From assembly GCF_029873635.1 (NCBI RefSeq), contig NC_080423.1:96064953-96128952 (forward strand): DNA of 64,000 nt, read 5' to 3'. The DNA comes from Malania oleifera (Eukaryota; Streptophyta; Magnoliopsida; Santalales; Ximeniaceae). Position 1 is the stretch's first letter. Every line of letters starts with the position of its first letter. The notes under the pieces were generated by a model, which did no database searches, was not told where the DNA came from, and worked only from the letters and a program-made list of their open reading frames with translations. Shown here one piece after another: positions 1 through 12,284 of the stretch. The position numbers and the translations under genes are program-made.

Positions 1-1693
1 AAAGTTTAAATCCTTTATTATGTATATGTAGAAATTAAATGATTAACTGATTTTTATTAGTTGTGTTTTTTTTTAAATATGCAGGATTAAGCTCTTGATT
101 GTATATGTTAAATATTCAGTTTATGATATTTGTTCATGCTTATTTGTCTATTTATTTATCTCTAGATATTAAATATAGCTGTAGAAACTCCATTGTAAAA
201 ATTCGTTTTAATATTTAAAGTGCGCTTTTTTTTGCTGCGTTTATTATATGTATAAAATATTAATACTATTGTTGTCTGTTACATTGTTTGTTTTAGTTTT
301 TAATATCCATGATATATTTTTCTTGTTATTATTATTGTATACTTTAATATTGTTGTCATATTATCATTGTGTATTTATTTTGCATATTATTATTATTATT
401 ACGTTGCATATTTTTTTTATATATATTTTTACATACTTATGTGATTGTTATTATTATGACCTTATATATATTTATGTTATTATTGATTGCATATCTTAAA
501 TTGTATATCTAATTTGCATGCATAGGCATTATTGTCATAGCCTTAATTATTTATTGACATATTTATATTATTATTTAATTGTATAGTTTACATCTTATTA
601 TTGTGATCACCTCATATGTTTAGGTGCATATTCATATTACCTTTACCTATCCTTCTTATTGTATATTTGATTACCTATTTAGTTTCGTATTATTACTGTA
701 TTTCCATGTTAGATTTTGGTATATTTCCTAATTATCACATGTTTATATATTATACCCATATATATATATATATTCACATAATAGATTATAATTTGAATTG
801 TTCCCATAATTTTACTTGATTTGTTTCCAAATTGTATAGTTTACATGTTAATTATAGGATTAGTTTATTATTTCCATATTGTACATGTTTTTATTAAGGC
901 AGGTTTAGTATTATTAATATATGCTTATTACTACTAATAGTATTATTGCCATAATTATCATATATATATACACATGTATATTTTTAGAGGTGGGCTGATA
1001 TTATAAATCTTGGAACGCGGTATTATTCTTACTATCCTTTTTGTGCAAGTATATATGTATGTTAGCATGTATATAGTCACAAATTATTTCCATATATTAG
1101 GGTACATGCTATTCATTATTATCAAACGTATATATACATGTGTCAAGTTATTAATATTATTATTATTATTATTGTAGATCACTACTATTACTATCATTAT
1201 TATTATTTTATGATCATTTATTATTATTATTATTATTATTATTATATTTTTGTTATTAAGTATTTTTGATTTTTTTCTTCCCTATGATTTTATTGCGGGG
1301 GTATGAGCCTTCGGGCTTCACGTACCTTAAGCTCTGAGGGAATATATGTATATATTTATTTATTTATTCATTTTTCATGTGTGTTTATTAATTCATAAAA
1401 GGAGTAGTTTAAAGAATTATTAGATTAACTTAGGGATAATTTCAAATTAATTAGGTACCGTTCGTAAGAACGGGCGCGTAGGGGGTGCTCGTACCTTCCC
1501 CTCGCGTAACGGAACTCCCGACCCCAACTCTGGTAATGTAGACCGATTCTACCCCTAACGGGGTAGTAATCATGTGTTCTAACCGCACTAAAGGTTAGTG
1601 GCGACTCCGACATTCCATGTTTTTCAATGAAAATATTAAAATGATTTTTAATTTCGCCGCCCGGGGCACACGCGCTCCTAGGACGCCGCGACA
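1..1693 (+). mobile_element. Right part of a Tat-type Gypsy LTR (left end outside window)
   Basis: The last 300 bases match the ends of three other LTRs in this window (to 40272, 55133 and 58611): a block reading roughly 'ggtaccgttcgtaagaacggg', then 'accttcccctcgcgtaac', then 'ttagtggcgactcc', ending in 'gcgaca'. The preceding 1.4 kb is TAT/ATT-rich like 56720-58150 in the LTR that ends at 58611. The sequence right after the CA end is Copia LTR sequence also found at 9323 and 9428, so this LTR sits inside the Copia LTR. Reading frames in the AT-rich part are low-complexity and not genes. Confidence 0.8.
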
Positions 1694-2924
1694 ATAAGTT
1701 TTCACAAACAAAGAACAAGTGAGAGTATGAGCTTTGGATGAAGAAAATAAATGCCCAAAGATTAATCAAATGCTCTCTTCAAAGATGATTTTAAAACAAG
1801 GAGTGTAAGAGAGTATAAGTAGCATGCTTTGAAAAGATTGGAAGAATTTGAGCAATAAGAGGAGTATGAGTATAAAAAATTTCAGATAATTTTTCTTAAT
1901 GATTTTTGCTAATCTTGACCTAATTAAGACAAATGAAGGGGTATATATAGATATTGCAAAAAAGATAACCGTTAGGGCTTATTGGGTATTTTTGAAAATG
2001 TTTAATTAGGTTTAATGAAAAATAACTTTGTTTAACCACGATAAAAATTTCACCAACCCAAGAGGTTTTGTTAACCATATTCAAGGTTCGGTCGACCATA
2101 TTACTAAGTTCGGTCGACCATATTACTAAGTTCGGTCGACCGTGTCAATTTTGAACTACGGATTTGGCCAACCGTCTTAGGGCGATTTCGAATCTTTCAT
2201 AGGTTTGGTCAACCATGGCTAAGGTTTGGTTGACTGCTCATATGGTTCGGTTGACTGTGGCCAGTTTGAACTACACAAACGGTCGGCCGAATAGTTGGGG
2301 GTTAGACACGTTCCTGTATGGTTGAACAAGGATGATACGTTCATTTTAGAACGGTCGACCGTGAGAAGTCAACTTGTTGACTTCTGACCAGTTCAGTTGA
2401 CCATGGCTTTTAAACTGCTAGGGATTTGGTCGACCGAGACTTAGTCTTCTCAACCAACAATGTACTCGGTCGACCAAGCTGGTTATTACCGGAATGGTTT
2501 GGTCGACCAGGGCTACTCAGAGGTACAATTTTAGCCCTCAATTTGACCCTAAAAATCGGTCGATCGAAGTCTTTGTAAAATTATTTTTGGCCCTAAATGA
2601 CTTTCTTAAAAATTTGTTGATCCCTAAGGTCTGTCTACGGTCGTTCTGAGCTTGTCATTCACATTATGCATGCAAATGCATTATTACAGACCAAATTATA
2701 AGACAAAATGTAATAAAAATGAAATTTAAATGTCTTCAATCTTATTTACTCTTGTGACTTCCTTGGAATGCGCAAGATGATATGGTCTTTATGTTCCTCC
2801 TGGCTTCCATCTGTTCCTTATGTGTGCGCTAAAGTATTAAGTTTACTTCAAGCACTGAATACATACATAAGTAACTTGTGATTTGTCATAATCAAAATCA
2901 AGGATCAGAATCAAAAAGTCAACA
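1694..2924 (-). mobile_element. Remaining part of 3' LTR of a SIRE-like Copia element
   Basis: About 1.2 kb closely matches 9323-9380 plus 10343-11445, the other LTR of the same element. It ends on the plus strand in 'gtcaaca', directly followed by a polypurine tract read on the minus strand. The other terminus lies beyond the Tat-type LTR and outside the window. It holds a cluster of palindromic GGTCGACC motifs between about 2090 and 2510. Confidence 0.82.
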
Positions 2925-2936
2925 ACCTCCCCTTTT
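2925..2936 (-). other. Polypurine tract of the SIRE-like element
   Basis: On the minus strand this is an A-run followed by GGGGAGGT directly before the LTR. A purine tract in this place primes plus-strand DNA synthesis in LTR retrotransposons, and it fixes the element as minus-strand. Confidence 0.75.
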
Positions 2937-4176
2937 TTGATGATAACAAATGCACCAGAGCAAAATGAGGTTTAGCCTAAAAAGGCTCCCCTAAAAAGTA
3001 TGCATAATTTAAATATAAACATCATAGCTTAAGCATATATATCAAAGAAGATATTTCAACTTATATGCATTTAGTTTTAGCAGTAAGACACAAATACATA
3101 CATGCATGCAGCTCAGATAAGTACCCAAAAAAAAAATCCCGTTTGGTCAAACATTTTGCTCACAAAAGTTCTACCTGTTTTCGTATCAGCAAAAAGGTTA
3201 GGTTAAGTATAAAAATTTGGTCATTAAAAAAAAACTTAGTCAAAGAGAAACTCCTTTTTGAAAAACTTTTCGCCTTTTTGGCGTTTAAGCACGCAAGAAA
3301 AATTCTACCCCTTTTTCATATAGCATTTGGGCATAAAAATTTGCAAGTGTTTAAAATTTATAGCAATTTAACACATAAGCAAGAAACAAACTATGTTTCA
3401 TGTAAAATCATTTCTTGCTAAGAAAAGTATATGTAAATAAATATATATGTATGTATGTAAATATATATCCCCCTTATGATATTTTCAAGAAATGCTGGGG
3501 GTGTGCTTGCTGAAAAAGAAACTTTAAAGAGCATGCAAGTAAAACTTTTCTGGTTTATCATTTAAGCATACAAATAATATGACCATAGAAAATAACCACA
3601 AAGATCCTAAAGATATTAGTCAAACTTAACATGAGGATCATATGGCAAAAGAAACAAAGAACTTGTGGCAAGGCAGTATATTTTCATTTTAAAATATTCA
3701 ATAAGATCTTAACAATTAAGCGCATGCAACAAAGGGTTCAAACTAGATTTAAGCTGAAAATATTGGTGAGCATAACATGATAGGAATTTATGTTTAGATG
3801 CTCCCATTTCGATTTGAATTCTAACTTAGATACAGCGAACTACTTATACTAGCTCAAGATTAAATTCATTTAACATGCCACGCAGTATAAGCCTTCATAT
3901 TTAAGTCTTTTAAAATGAGTATATTGGATTAAGATTTATTCATTTTACTATGCGGCCAATATAATCATGCCTATAGGTTACAGATGCAACAGAGAAAATA
4001 TATTAAGACATACAATAATGTCCATAACCAAGAACAATTCGTATCTGTTCATAAAGCTTTAAGCGCTGGATATGATGTTCAAGGTTCTCAGAAGAACCTC
4101 AATATTTCAATAAATGAAAGTGATGTGTTTCCTTTAAGTTTTTTCTATAGGGAAGGTTCTTAGCTCTCTAAATACC

Positions 4177-4194
4177 TGATGATTATGTAAGGAT
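4177..4194. repeat. Target-site duplication of LINE, left copy
   Basis: The sequence tgatgattatgtaaggat occurs here and exactly again at 6141-6158, bracketing the LINE. Confidence 0.9.
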
Positions 4195-6140
4195 TTTTTT
4201 ATTTTTTATTTTTACTAAAAGAGGGCGGCACCTCCATTTAATTATTAATATACCCTCACTTTTGGCGGAGGAATATCGTGGTTATAAAATAAGCAAAAGG
4301 TAGATTATAGAAAAATCCTCCCAAAAAAAACAACACCAGCAACCAACCAAGTTAGGACAAAAAAAATTAAACAAAACTAACAAAGAAGATAAAAACATAA
4401 ACAAAACTAAAATCAAATCAAAATACACCAAACGAAACTCTAGAGATGAACTAACAACAAATGGAAACGAGACCCCACCTATCCATCCGAAGAATACCTT
4501 TCAGATAACATGGTAGAAGGTGTTGTTCTTCGTAGATTACATTATTTCCTATTTCTCCTTCTTTAGCAAAAAAATTAGCCGCATTAGCCCGACGCCAAAC
4601 CTTTGAAGCCACCTCACCTAAAGAAAGAATATGATCAATGTTTTCTTGACTTCTTTGAATGCACCAATCACAAACCGAAGCCATTGATATTCCTTTGGTT
4701 TGAATTCTATCATCTACAACCAAGCATCTAAACCAGGCTCTTTATAAACACATTAAGATTCTTCTGGGCAATAAAGAATGCCAAAACTAGTCATTCCATA
4801 CAAAATTATCACTTTTGCTCCTCACTGCCTCCCAAGCCATTTTTGTAGAAAAATTACCGTCCGGGGCAAGCCTTTAGACAAAAATATCCTGCCCACTTTT
4901 ACTAGTCGGCACCTGGTGCAGAATTTTCATTGTTTTATTGGCACCAACCAATTCCAGTACTAAATCAGTGTTTCAATTATAATTCAGCCAGCAATCCTTA
5001 ATACACAGTTTCTTGTTCAAAATATCCTCAGTGCTCACAGATAATGGGCCTGATGACAGCTACCCGTCGAACCAAAAAGAAGAGTTCCCACCTCTCACCA
5101 AAATTTTAACATTATCCATAACTTCTGGAATGATGGCCATAATTGATTTTCAGAACCAAGAGTCATTTGGTCTCCCCTTCCTTATTAATAAATGATAATT
5201 TTTGCAATATTTAGCCCTGAAAAAACCTGCCCATAGATTGTTAGAGGTGAGCAATCTGAAGGCAAATTTCATGAGAAGAGATTTCTGAACTTCCTTAAGA
5301 TCTCTCAGGCCCAAACCCCCTTCCGAGGTAGGTTTACAAATTTTCCCCCAAGAGTGCCAATGAATCTTCCTTTTATCTTTCACCTTTTCCTATAAAAAAT
5401 TAGAAAGAAGAGAGTTAATGCGAGAATATGTGACCTGCGAAACCTTAATAATAGACATCAAATGAATAGGCATGCTAGACAACATGTCTTAATAAAATCA
5501 ATCTTCCACCTTGTGAGAACAACTTAGATTTTCATCCTGCAATTTTCTTTCTAATCTTCTCCACAAGAGGCTCCAATGTCTTGGAAGACAATTTTCTAGA
5601 CACCAAAGGCGCACCCAAATATGTAACTGTAAATTTACCTTCCATGAAACCCGTGATTCTCAATAAACCACGCTTTCGAGTAGAAGTGATGTATTTCGAA
5701 AGGAATAACGCTAACTTTGTCTTACTAATTTTTTGACCCGACCACTTCTCATACATTTTCAGAGCGTAAACTAAATTTCTAATAGACCTCTTCCCACCAT
5801 TCGCAAAAAATAAGAATATCATCCGCATATAGCAAATGCGAAAACAATGGGGCCCCAATCGGATGATTAAATTGACCAATCTGACCAGTCTCATAGCTTT
5901 CCTAAGCAACCTTGTCAAAACCTCCTCTATTATGTTGAATAAATAAGGAGAGAGTGGATCTCCTTGCCGCAAGCCTCTCGTAGATTGAAAAACCCTTTAA
6001 AGGTTCTGTTTATCAAGATAGAAAACTGTGCGGACTCCACACAATTTTTTATGAGCTTGTAAAACCTCTCAGAGAAACCAAAAGCCTTAAGAACCTCCAA
6101 AAGAAAATTCTAATTCACTCTGTCATAAGCCTTAGCCATA
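4195..6140 (-). pseudogene. 5'-truncated LINE: reverse transcriptase C-terminal half and zf-RVT tail
   Basis: Minus-strand fragments match the C-terminal half of a plant LINE ORF2. They begin at about 6138 with MAKAYDRVN, follow with RQGDPLSPYLF (from about 5972), then a YADDILIF catalytic box near 5815-5836 in a different frame, then a SWGKICKPTSEGGLGLRDL segment (5150-5383) and a zinc-binding 'zf-RVT'-like tail (4451-4723). Frameshifts and stops separate them. The left end has a T-rich stretch, the 3' poly(A) of a minus-strand copy. An exact 18-bp target-site duplication flanks it, so it inserted by target-primed reverse transcription into the Copia interior and was truncated at the 5' end on arrival. 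Confidence 0.9.
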
Positions 6141-6158
6141 TGATGATTATGTAAGGAT
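6141..6158. repeat. Target-site duplication of LINE, right copy
   Basis: Exact second copy of the 18-bp target site at 4177-4194. It joins the broken end of the LINE RT (right after the AKAYDRVN segment on the minus strand) to Copia sequence. Confidence 0.9.
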
Positions 6159-7516
6159 GAAATTCAAAATTTTTCAATTTTTCACTTATCATTTCAAAAA
6201 TATTTTAACATTAATTTTATCATAATCATCTATGAACAAGATTTTATTTTGGGAAAATTCCTGTCAAAATTTCGACAACATGCCGTCTGTAAATCAGATA
6301 TTTTCCCATAAAACCTGTACCTAATAGATGGTTGTTCTCAACAAAATATTCATATAAAGCATGTAACAACCTAAAATTCTAGTACCATTATGTAATTCAC
6401 ATCACTGCATTCGCCATGCAGGAAACTTTCAATACGAGCATGCAATCCAGTAGTAATCAATAGTTCATAAAATAAAGCTATCCATCAAAGATATTTAACC
6501 AATCAGCATGTTATGGATAGTAATTTGCAATGCATTTATCATAAGGGCATATGAATATAAATATCATGAGAGCATTCAAAGTATATAGGCATGAAATAAA
6601 AATGCTCCCCTTGAGTTATGCACTAATTCATTTTATGCCTTTTCTCTATTTTTGAATTCCATCAGCCAAGATTTTTAAGATTTTCAGTGGTTTGGTCTTG
6701 GCCCTGAATGCATAGGCTTTAACGGACTAAAAAGTTACAATCAATACTCTTTCAATGTATAAAGCCTATATAGCCTCTTTTCTTGTGAATCTCAATTCGT
6801 GAGAGGCTCACGTTCAAATGACTTTCAATTTATACCACTCGTGTATAGGATAGGATTCCTCAAAGCTCAAGTTTGTTTAATGGACAAAAATATGCTTAAC
6901 TTTAGATTGTCATAGAGACATGGGATAAGCATTAAGCATTATATACCAGGCAAGAATGCCCTGTCCAATTGGAAGTGGGTGTGTATGCTATAGCCAATGT
7001 TTTCATATTTTACCCAATTATTGTGATATAGATGCATTAAGTTCATATTGGATATCTTACATGTATTTCCACATTGGCGTGATTCTCTAATGGTTCTTAG
7101 TAAAATAATATTATATAGTCAATGCAAATACTAAGATTTGATATTTTAAGCATAGACCACTTTCTAACCTTTTGATCATCACTACCCCCTAAACCTAGGA
7201 GCTAAGGAAGAAATTAAAACGAATATCTAATTCTTATTTGATCCCACTGATCTTCCTCAAGTCCTACGGGGTTTGCTTTCATAACTACCCACGCCATCTC
7301 CTTATCTAAGCCTCTGACACTTCTAGATGGACAAGTAAACTGAATGTGCCATTTCATTTTTCAACATAAGCAAATTTTGGATTTTCGTGAAGGGCAATGC
7401 TTATTTGTCCTATTTTTGCTCGATGAGGCCAGACTATGGGTTTTATGCGAACAACCTGAATCCTTTTTGAAAATAATTTTATTTTTGAGTCCTAAGGATT
7501 TATCATCTTATATTTC

Positions 7517-8304
7517 TTATTCTAGACAGATAATTTTCAATATTTTCTTAATCTTTTTCTTCTCTAGAGTGGCACGATATTCTTTTAATTCATTTAATTG
7601 TTTTGCCACCTTTTGATTTTCATTTCTTAGGAAGATTTTATGATTAGACATCCTAACTAGAAATTTATCAATTTTGGATAAAGCATTTTCCAGTTTTTCA
7701 CATGAAAGCATGCTTTCATTTATCAATTCAGCACATGATTCATCATAGGAATTATTATAATCATTAACAAATGAATCATTGCATGCAGTAATATCATCAG
7801 AAACAATAGATGATTCATCATAAGTTATATCATAAGATTTTTCATAAGAATCATCACATGCATTATCAACAGAACTATGATTATATTCATTAGATGATTT
7901 AGCATATAATATATCACAAAATTCAGCGACAGAATCATCTATAGAGGCTGAGATATGATCATATACCTCTCTGTCAGTTAATGCAATTGCCCTATCATTT
8001 ACCTTTCGAGTTCATCCCAAATTTCCTTTGCACTTGTACATGCCATAATCTCAAGCAAAATATTAGAATTTAAAGTGCAATACAATAAATCCATGGCATG
8101 AGAATTTGCATGCATTAAATTAATATCATTTTCATTCAAAGGCATACGAATTCCCTTAACAGTCACCTATCGAACCCTCCAATTCATAGATTTCATAAAA
8201 ACGCTTATTCGAATTTTCAAGTGTGTATAGTTAATACCACAAAACAATGGAGGGCTAGAAGGTGACTGACCCTCGCCGAATGGGGATACACCAATGTGAG
8301 TCAT
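7517..8304 (-). pseudogene. Copia gag remnant (UBN2/DUF4219-like)
   Basis: A minus-strand frame opens with ATG at 8304, 40 bases inside the primer-binding site. It reads a short leader, PPLFCGINYTHLKIR, one in-frame TAG, then LLYCTLNSNILLEIMACTSAKEIWDELER, which is typical of Copia Gag (the W-D-x-L-E segment). After about 8003 the frame breaks, and a Ser/Asp-rich region and a coiled-coil-like segment follow (NALSKIDKFLVRMSNHKIF, 7517-7726). No intact zinc knuckle was found downstream. It is inactive as it stands. Confidence 0.75.
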
Positions 8305-8343
8305 TGTGATATTTTACAAAGACGTTTAAGTTTAGTGCAACGA

Positions 8344-8356
8344 GGCTCTGATACCA
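8344..8356 (-). other. Primer-binding site of the SIRE-like element (initiator-Met tRNA type)
   Basis: On the minus strand it reads TGGTATCAGAGCC, the complement of the plant initiator methionine tRNA 3' end and the usual Copia primer site. It starts 2 bases inside the LTR boundary at 8359. Confidence 0.92.
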
Positions 8357-9281
8357 ATTGTTGGAATTGGTGTATTTCCAAGAAGGGGGGGGGGGGAATG
8401 AATTGGGTATTTAAAACTTTCTACCTAGGATAAATCCTCAGCCAGTATTTTGCAACCTAGGGTCTTTCTAAGCGAATGCCAATTACTCACTAATATAAAA
8501 TTGAGCAAATGATGAAGACAAATTTAGCAAGCTCAGTATACCCCAAATAAGTATGTATGCAAATATTTAAAGCAATTAATACATTCACATCAATTCAAGT
8601 ACTAGCATACATGTGCGGAATTGAAAGTGTGGAAATTAAATAGAGAGCTGACACAAATTATGTTATCAGAGTTCGGCCGATACTGCCTACATCCCCACCT
8701 TAAGCTCACAAGTAAGAGAATTCCACTAAGTTGTTCACTTGTGGGTGGAGCGAAATCGTTTACAACACCGTACCAGGATGGTGCACTTAGTTCTCCTAAC
8801 TAGGTTTGAACTAGTTCGGTACTCACCTAACCGAGTCTGAGCAATTCGGGACTATTCACAGGGCTAATCTCCCTCTTTCGACCACCTGTCGAGAATACAA
8901 TAATATTCAAATGAAATATTTTTTGTACAACAATGAATGCTTCTATACTAAGCAGATGTGTACACAATATGCACAATGCCCTCACGTATGATATGAAATG
9001 AAGTTCAATGTGAGTATGGTGATTTTCTCACTAAAATAATCCTTAAATAAAAATATATATGATGGATGCTCAAGGATTTAAACCTTAACAAAATATTTCT
9101 CCAAAAATATTTTTCCCAAATAAAGTGCAGGAGAATCTAGGATTTTTGCTTATAAATGAACTTGCAAAAATAGTATATGTGAGTGTAAGCACGATTGCAA
9201 TAAGACTATCCTAACACAAATTATATGCGCTCAAGTCTTTCAAAAATAACTAATATAAATTTTCTCTCAATAATATTTATC

Positions 9282-9493
9282 AATAAAATATATGATAGAT
9301 CCAAGAAGTTAACTCTTAAAAATAAGTTTTCACAAACAAAGAACAAGTGAGAGTATAAGCTTTGGATGAAGAAAATAAATGCCTAAATAATAAAATATAT
9401 GATAGATCTAAGAAGTTAACTCTTAAAAATAAGTTTTCACAAACAAAGAACAAGTGAGAGTATAAGTTTTGGATGAAGAAAATAAAGGCCTAA

Positions 9494-9495
<2 letters not shown>
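9282..9495. repeat. 107-bp tandem duplication inside the Copia LTR
   Basis: Two copies of a unit starting 'aataaaatatatgatagat' begin at 9282 and 9389. The matching part of the other LTR (from 1694) shows only one copy in the stretch visible, so the duplication probably arose after insertion. Confidence 0.85.
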
Positions 9496-9540
<45 letters not shown>

Positions 9541-9545
<5 letters not shown>

Positions 9546-10340
9546 GAAATGTATATATAGAAGAAAAGTGGTGGGTGGGTGTTTTTTGCTTTTTCACATT
9601 TTTTTTTTTTTTTTTTTTCTGGGCTTTTTGAGAATGGGGGAAATGTAGGGACGCTTTGGTTGTTTACATCAAATAGTGGTGGTGGGGTTTGAATAGTAGC
9701 AACAAGGTTATCTTTCTGTGTAGGGGTCGGAGCATGGTTTAGGGCAGCCAACTACTGTGTAAGGGTTAGGCTGTGTGTATGTTGATGGATTATGGTAGCA
9801 CGGCTGCCGTGTAGGGGCTAGAGCATGGGTTAGGCTCTGTGTATATTGCTGTGTAGGGGCTGAAGACTAGGGTTAGGGTAGCATCATCTACTGTGCGAGT
9901 GAAAACTAGGGTTAGGAGACTTCTTCTTGGCTGAAACAAACCTAGCTACCATATGTAGCAGCAGCTGTGGGGGATGTGAGGAGCAGCACTTGTTCCAGTT
10001 GTGGCGGCTATAGGCTGCCATGGCTAAGGTTCTGAAACCCTAGCTTTATGCTCGAGAAAGAAGACCCTGGCTTGCAAAGCCCAAGTTCCTTTTAAAAGAT
10101 CTTGGAATTTCCTTTAAAAAAAAAAAAAAAAGGCTTGCTTCAATGGTAGAAAAAAATTTGAGGTCGATTTTCTAGTGTGCAATGGTTTGCCTATTGATGA
10201 CATTTTATTAGAAACAATTTCATCTTCTTTCTTTTCTCAAATGATTAGTTTGATTTCCTTCCATAAAAGAACACTACAAAAAAGAAGGCTTTTAGTGACA
10301 CTTTTATTTTAATACAATTAAAATAAATTTTTAATTTAGT
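9541..10340 (+). repeat. Repeat block R, copy 1, ending in a short CACTA-like terminus
   Basis: It closely matches 20605-21375, including 'tttttgagaatgggggaaat', 'gactagggttagggtagcat' and 'gccatggctaaggttctgaa'. The shared part ends in CACTACAAAAAAGAAG followed by 'ttttagtgacactttt' (10272-10303), the type of tip carried by CACTA transposons. After that copy 1 has about 35 unrelated AT-rich bases before Copia LTR resumes. Copy 1 is interrupted by small deletions relative to copy 2. Confidence 0.8.
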
Positions 10341-11445
10341 TCTTCAAAGATGATTTTAAAACAAGGAATGTAAGAGAGTATAAGTAATATGTTTTGAAAA
10401 GATTGGAAGAATTTGAGCAATAAGAGAGTGTGAGTATAAAAAATTTAAGAGAACTTTTCGTAATGATTTTTGTTAATCTTGTCCTAATTAAGACAAATGG
10501 AGGGGTATATATAGATATTGCAAAAAATATAACCGTTAGGGACTTATTGGGTATTTTAAAAATATTTAATTAGGTTTAATGAAAAATAATCCTGTTTAAT
10601 CACGGTAAAAATTTCGCCAACCTGAGAGGTTCGGTCAACCATATTCAAGATTCGGTTGGCCATATTACTAAGTTCAGTCGGCCGTGTCAATTTTGAACTA
10701 CGGATTTGGTCGATTGTCTTGAGGCGATTTTGAACCCTTCGGGGGTTCGATCGACCATGGCTAAGGTTCGGTGGACTGTGGCCAGTTTGAACTATACAAA
10801 CGGTCGGCTGAACAGTTGGGGGTTAGACACGTTTTGGTTTGGTCGACCAAGGACGATACGTTCATTTTAGAACAATCGACCGTGAGAAGTCAACTGGTTG
10901 ACTTTTGATCGGTTCGGTCGACCAAGACTTTTACAATGTCAGGGATTCGATCGACCAAAGTTTAGTCTTTTCAGCCAACAATGTATTTGGTCGACCAAGC
11001 TGGTTATTACCAGAATGGTTTGGTCGAATGGGGCTACTCAGAGGTACAATTTTAGCCCTCAATTTGACCCCAAAAATCAATCGACCGAAGTCTTTATAAA
11101 GTTGTTTTTGACCCTAAATGATTTTCCTAAAAATTTGTTGGTCCCTAAGGTTTGTCTACAGTCGTTCTGAGCTTGTCATTCACATCATGAATGCAAATGC
11201 ATTATTATAGATCAAATTATAAAACAAAATGTAATAAAAATGAAATTTAAATGTCTTTAATTTTCTTTGCTCTTTTAACTTGCTTCGAATGCGCCAGATG
11301 ATATGATCTTTATGTCCCTCCTGACTTCCATCTCTTTCTTATGTGTGTGCTAAAGTGTTAAGTCTGCTTTAAGCACTGAATACACACATAAGTAACTTAC
11401 GGTTTATCATAATCAAAATCAAGGATCGGACTAAAAAAATCAACA

Positions 11446-11959
11446 AATACTTGGATGTTTCATAAACGGTCATGCTCGTTATGTTGAACAAAAATCATAA
11501 TCTTATAATTTAAAAATTTTGATGTGCAATTTCAAAATAAGATAGCAGGAAAAGTGATTTCTTCGACAAGCATTCCGTAAGGTGATATATGGTTTGCAGA
11601 ATAACTATTTTTAGGAATAAGATAAGATGTAGAGAGAAATTTGAGCATAGATATTCCCATAGGCCTTGTTTGGAATTAAAAAAATATTAACGAAAGAAAA
11701 ACATGAAGGAATATACTATTTCATATTTGATTATTAAGGAAAGTGAAAAAATATATAATAAGTCAATGAACATAATTTAATGTTATATATTCTCTTAATT
11801 TTTACCTACATTAGAACAAAAATCATTCTTAATATTACTTTGATGTAGAAATAAAATACATTAAAAATGAATATATTTCGTAGTTTCTTCTCCTTTCCTT
11901 TCCTTTTATTAAAAAAATACTTAATTTAAACAAAACCATAATAATAGTGAATAGGAAAA

Positions 11960-11998
<39 letters not shown>

Positions 11999-12082
11999 GG
12001 GAACTATACATTTTTAATTTATTTTTACAAAATTATAAAAATTTTGTATAGTTATTGGCTTTATGATAATAGCATATGTACA
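11446..12082. other. AT-rich intergenic sequence
   Basis: I see no gene or clear element here. It has a (TA)n microsatellite at about 11962-11993 and short homopolymers. Confidence 0.6.
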
Positions 12083-12101
12083 TACTATCACATTTTCTAT
12101 T

Positions 12102-12265
12102 TGTTTTTTTAATGATAACCCGGGAATTCCAGTCCCTATCGCGTCTCTTTGGACACTATGGTGTAGCACCAAACTCGGGGGTGAAAGCCGCCCACCTATC
12201 AACGCACCCCTGAAAATTCACCGGGGTGAACTCTCAAGAGGGAATCGAACTCGCGATCTTGGGGT
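12102..12265 (-). mobile_element. SINE, 5'-truncated, with 19-bp target-site duplication
   Basis: Read on the minus strand it starts just after the right target site and carries a tRNA-type RNA polymerase III B box, GAGTTCGATTCCC (within 12240-12254). It runs through a GC-richer body to 'cgggttatcatt' and a short A-rich tail. It is flanked by tactatcacattttctatt (12083-12101) and the same sequence with one mismatch (12266-12284). No A box is present before the B box, so the 5' part is missing. Confidence 0.82.
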
Positions 12266-12284
12266 TACTATCACATTCTCTATT

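Larger units (their letters stand above)
2925..8358 (-). mobile_element. Interior of SIRE-like Copia element, pol not seen
   Basis: This is the segment between the two LTRs, about 3.5 kb after subtracting the nested LINE. A gag-like region is visible near the 5' end (7517-8304, minus). I see no reverse transcriptase, RNase H or integrase motifs in 2937-4176 or 6159-7300; those stretches are AT-rich with only short frames. The element therefore looks non-autonomous by deletion or extreme decay. SIRE-like assignment is inferred from the initiator-Met primer site, LTR length and gag type. Confidence 0.7.
8359..11445 (-). mobile_element. 5' LTR of the SIRE-like Copia element, with insertion and internal duplication
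   Basis: On the plus strand it begins TGTTGGAATTGG next to the primer site and ends in 'tcaaca' at 11445, matching the end of the other LTR at 2924. It is 3.1 kb only because it has a 107-bp tandem duplication (9282-9495), an AT microsatellite (9498-9540) and about 0.8 kb of foreign repeat (9541-10340); the LTR resumes at 'ttcaaagatgattttaaaac'. A second cluster of GGTCGACC-like palindromes lies at about 10620-11090. Reading frames around 10898-11170 are chance. Confidence 0.85.

Noticed and set aside
248..819. Hydrophobic small membrane-like proteins near the left edge
   Set aside because: TAT/ATT-rich LTR sequence always translates to Ile/Tyr/Leu-rich strings; no start context or homology.
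8344..8356. Methionine tRNA-like sequence
   Set aside because: Only the 13-base complement of the tRNA 3' end next to an LTR, so it is a primer-binding site and not a tRNA gene; the same holds for 37676-37688.
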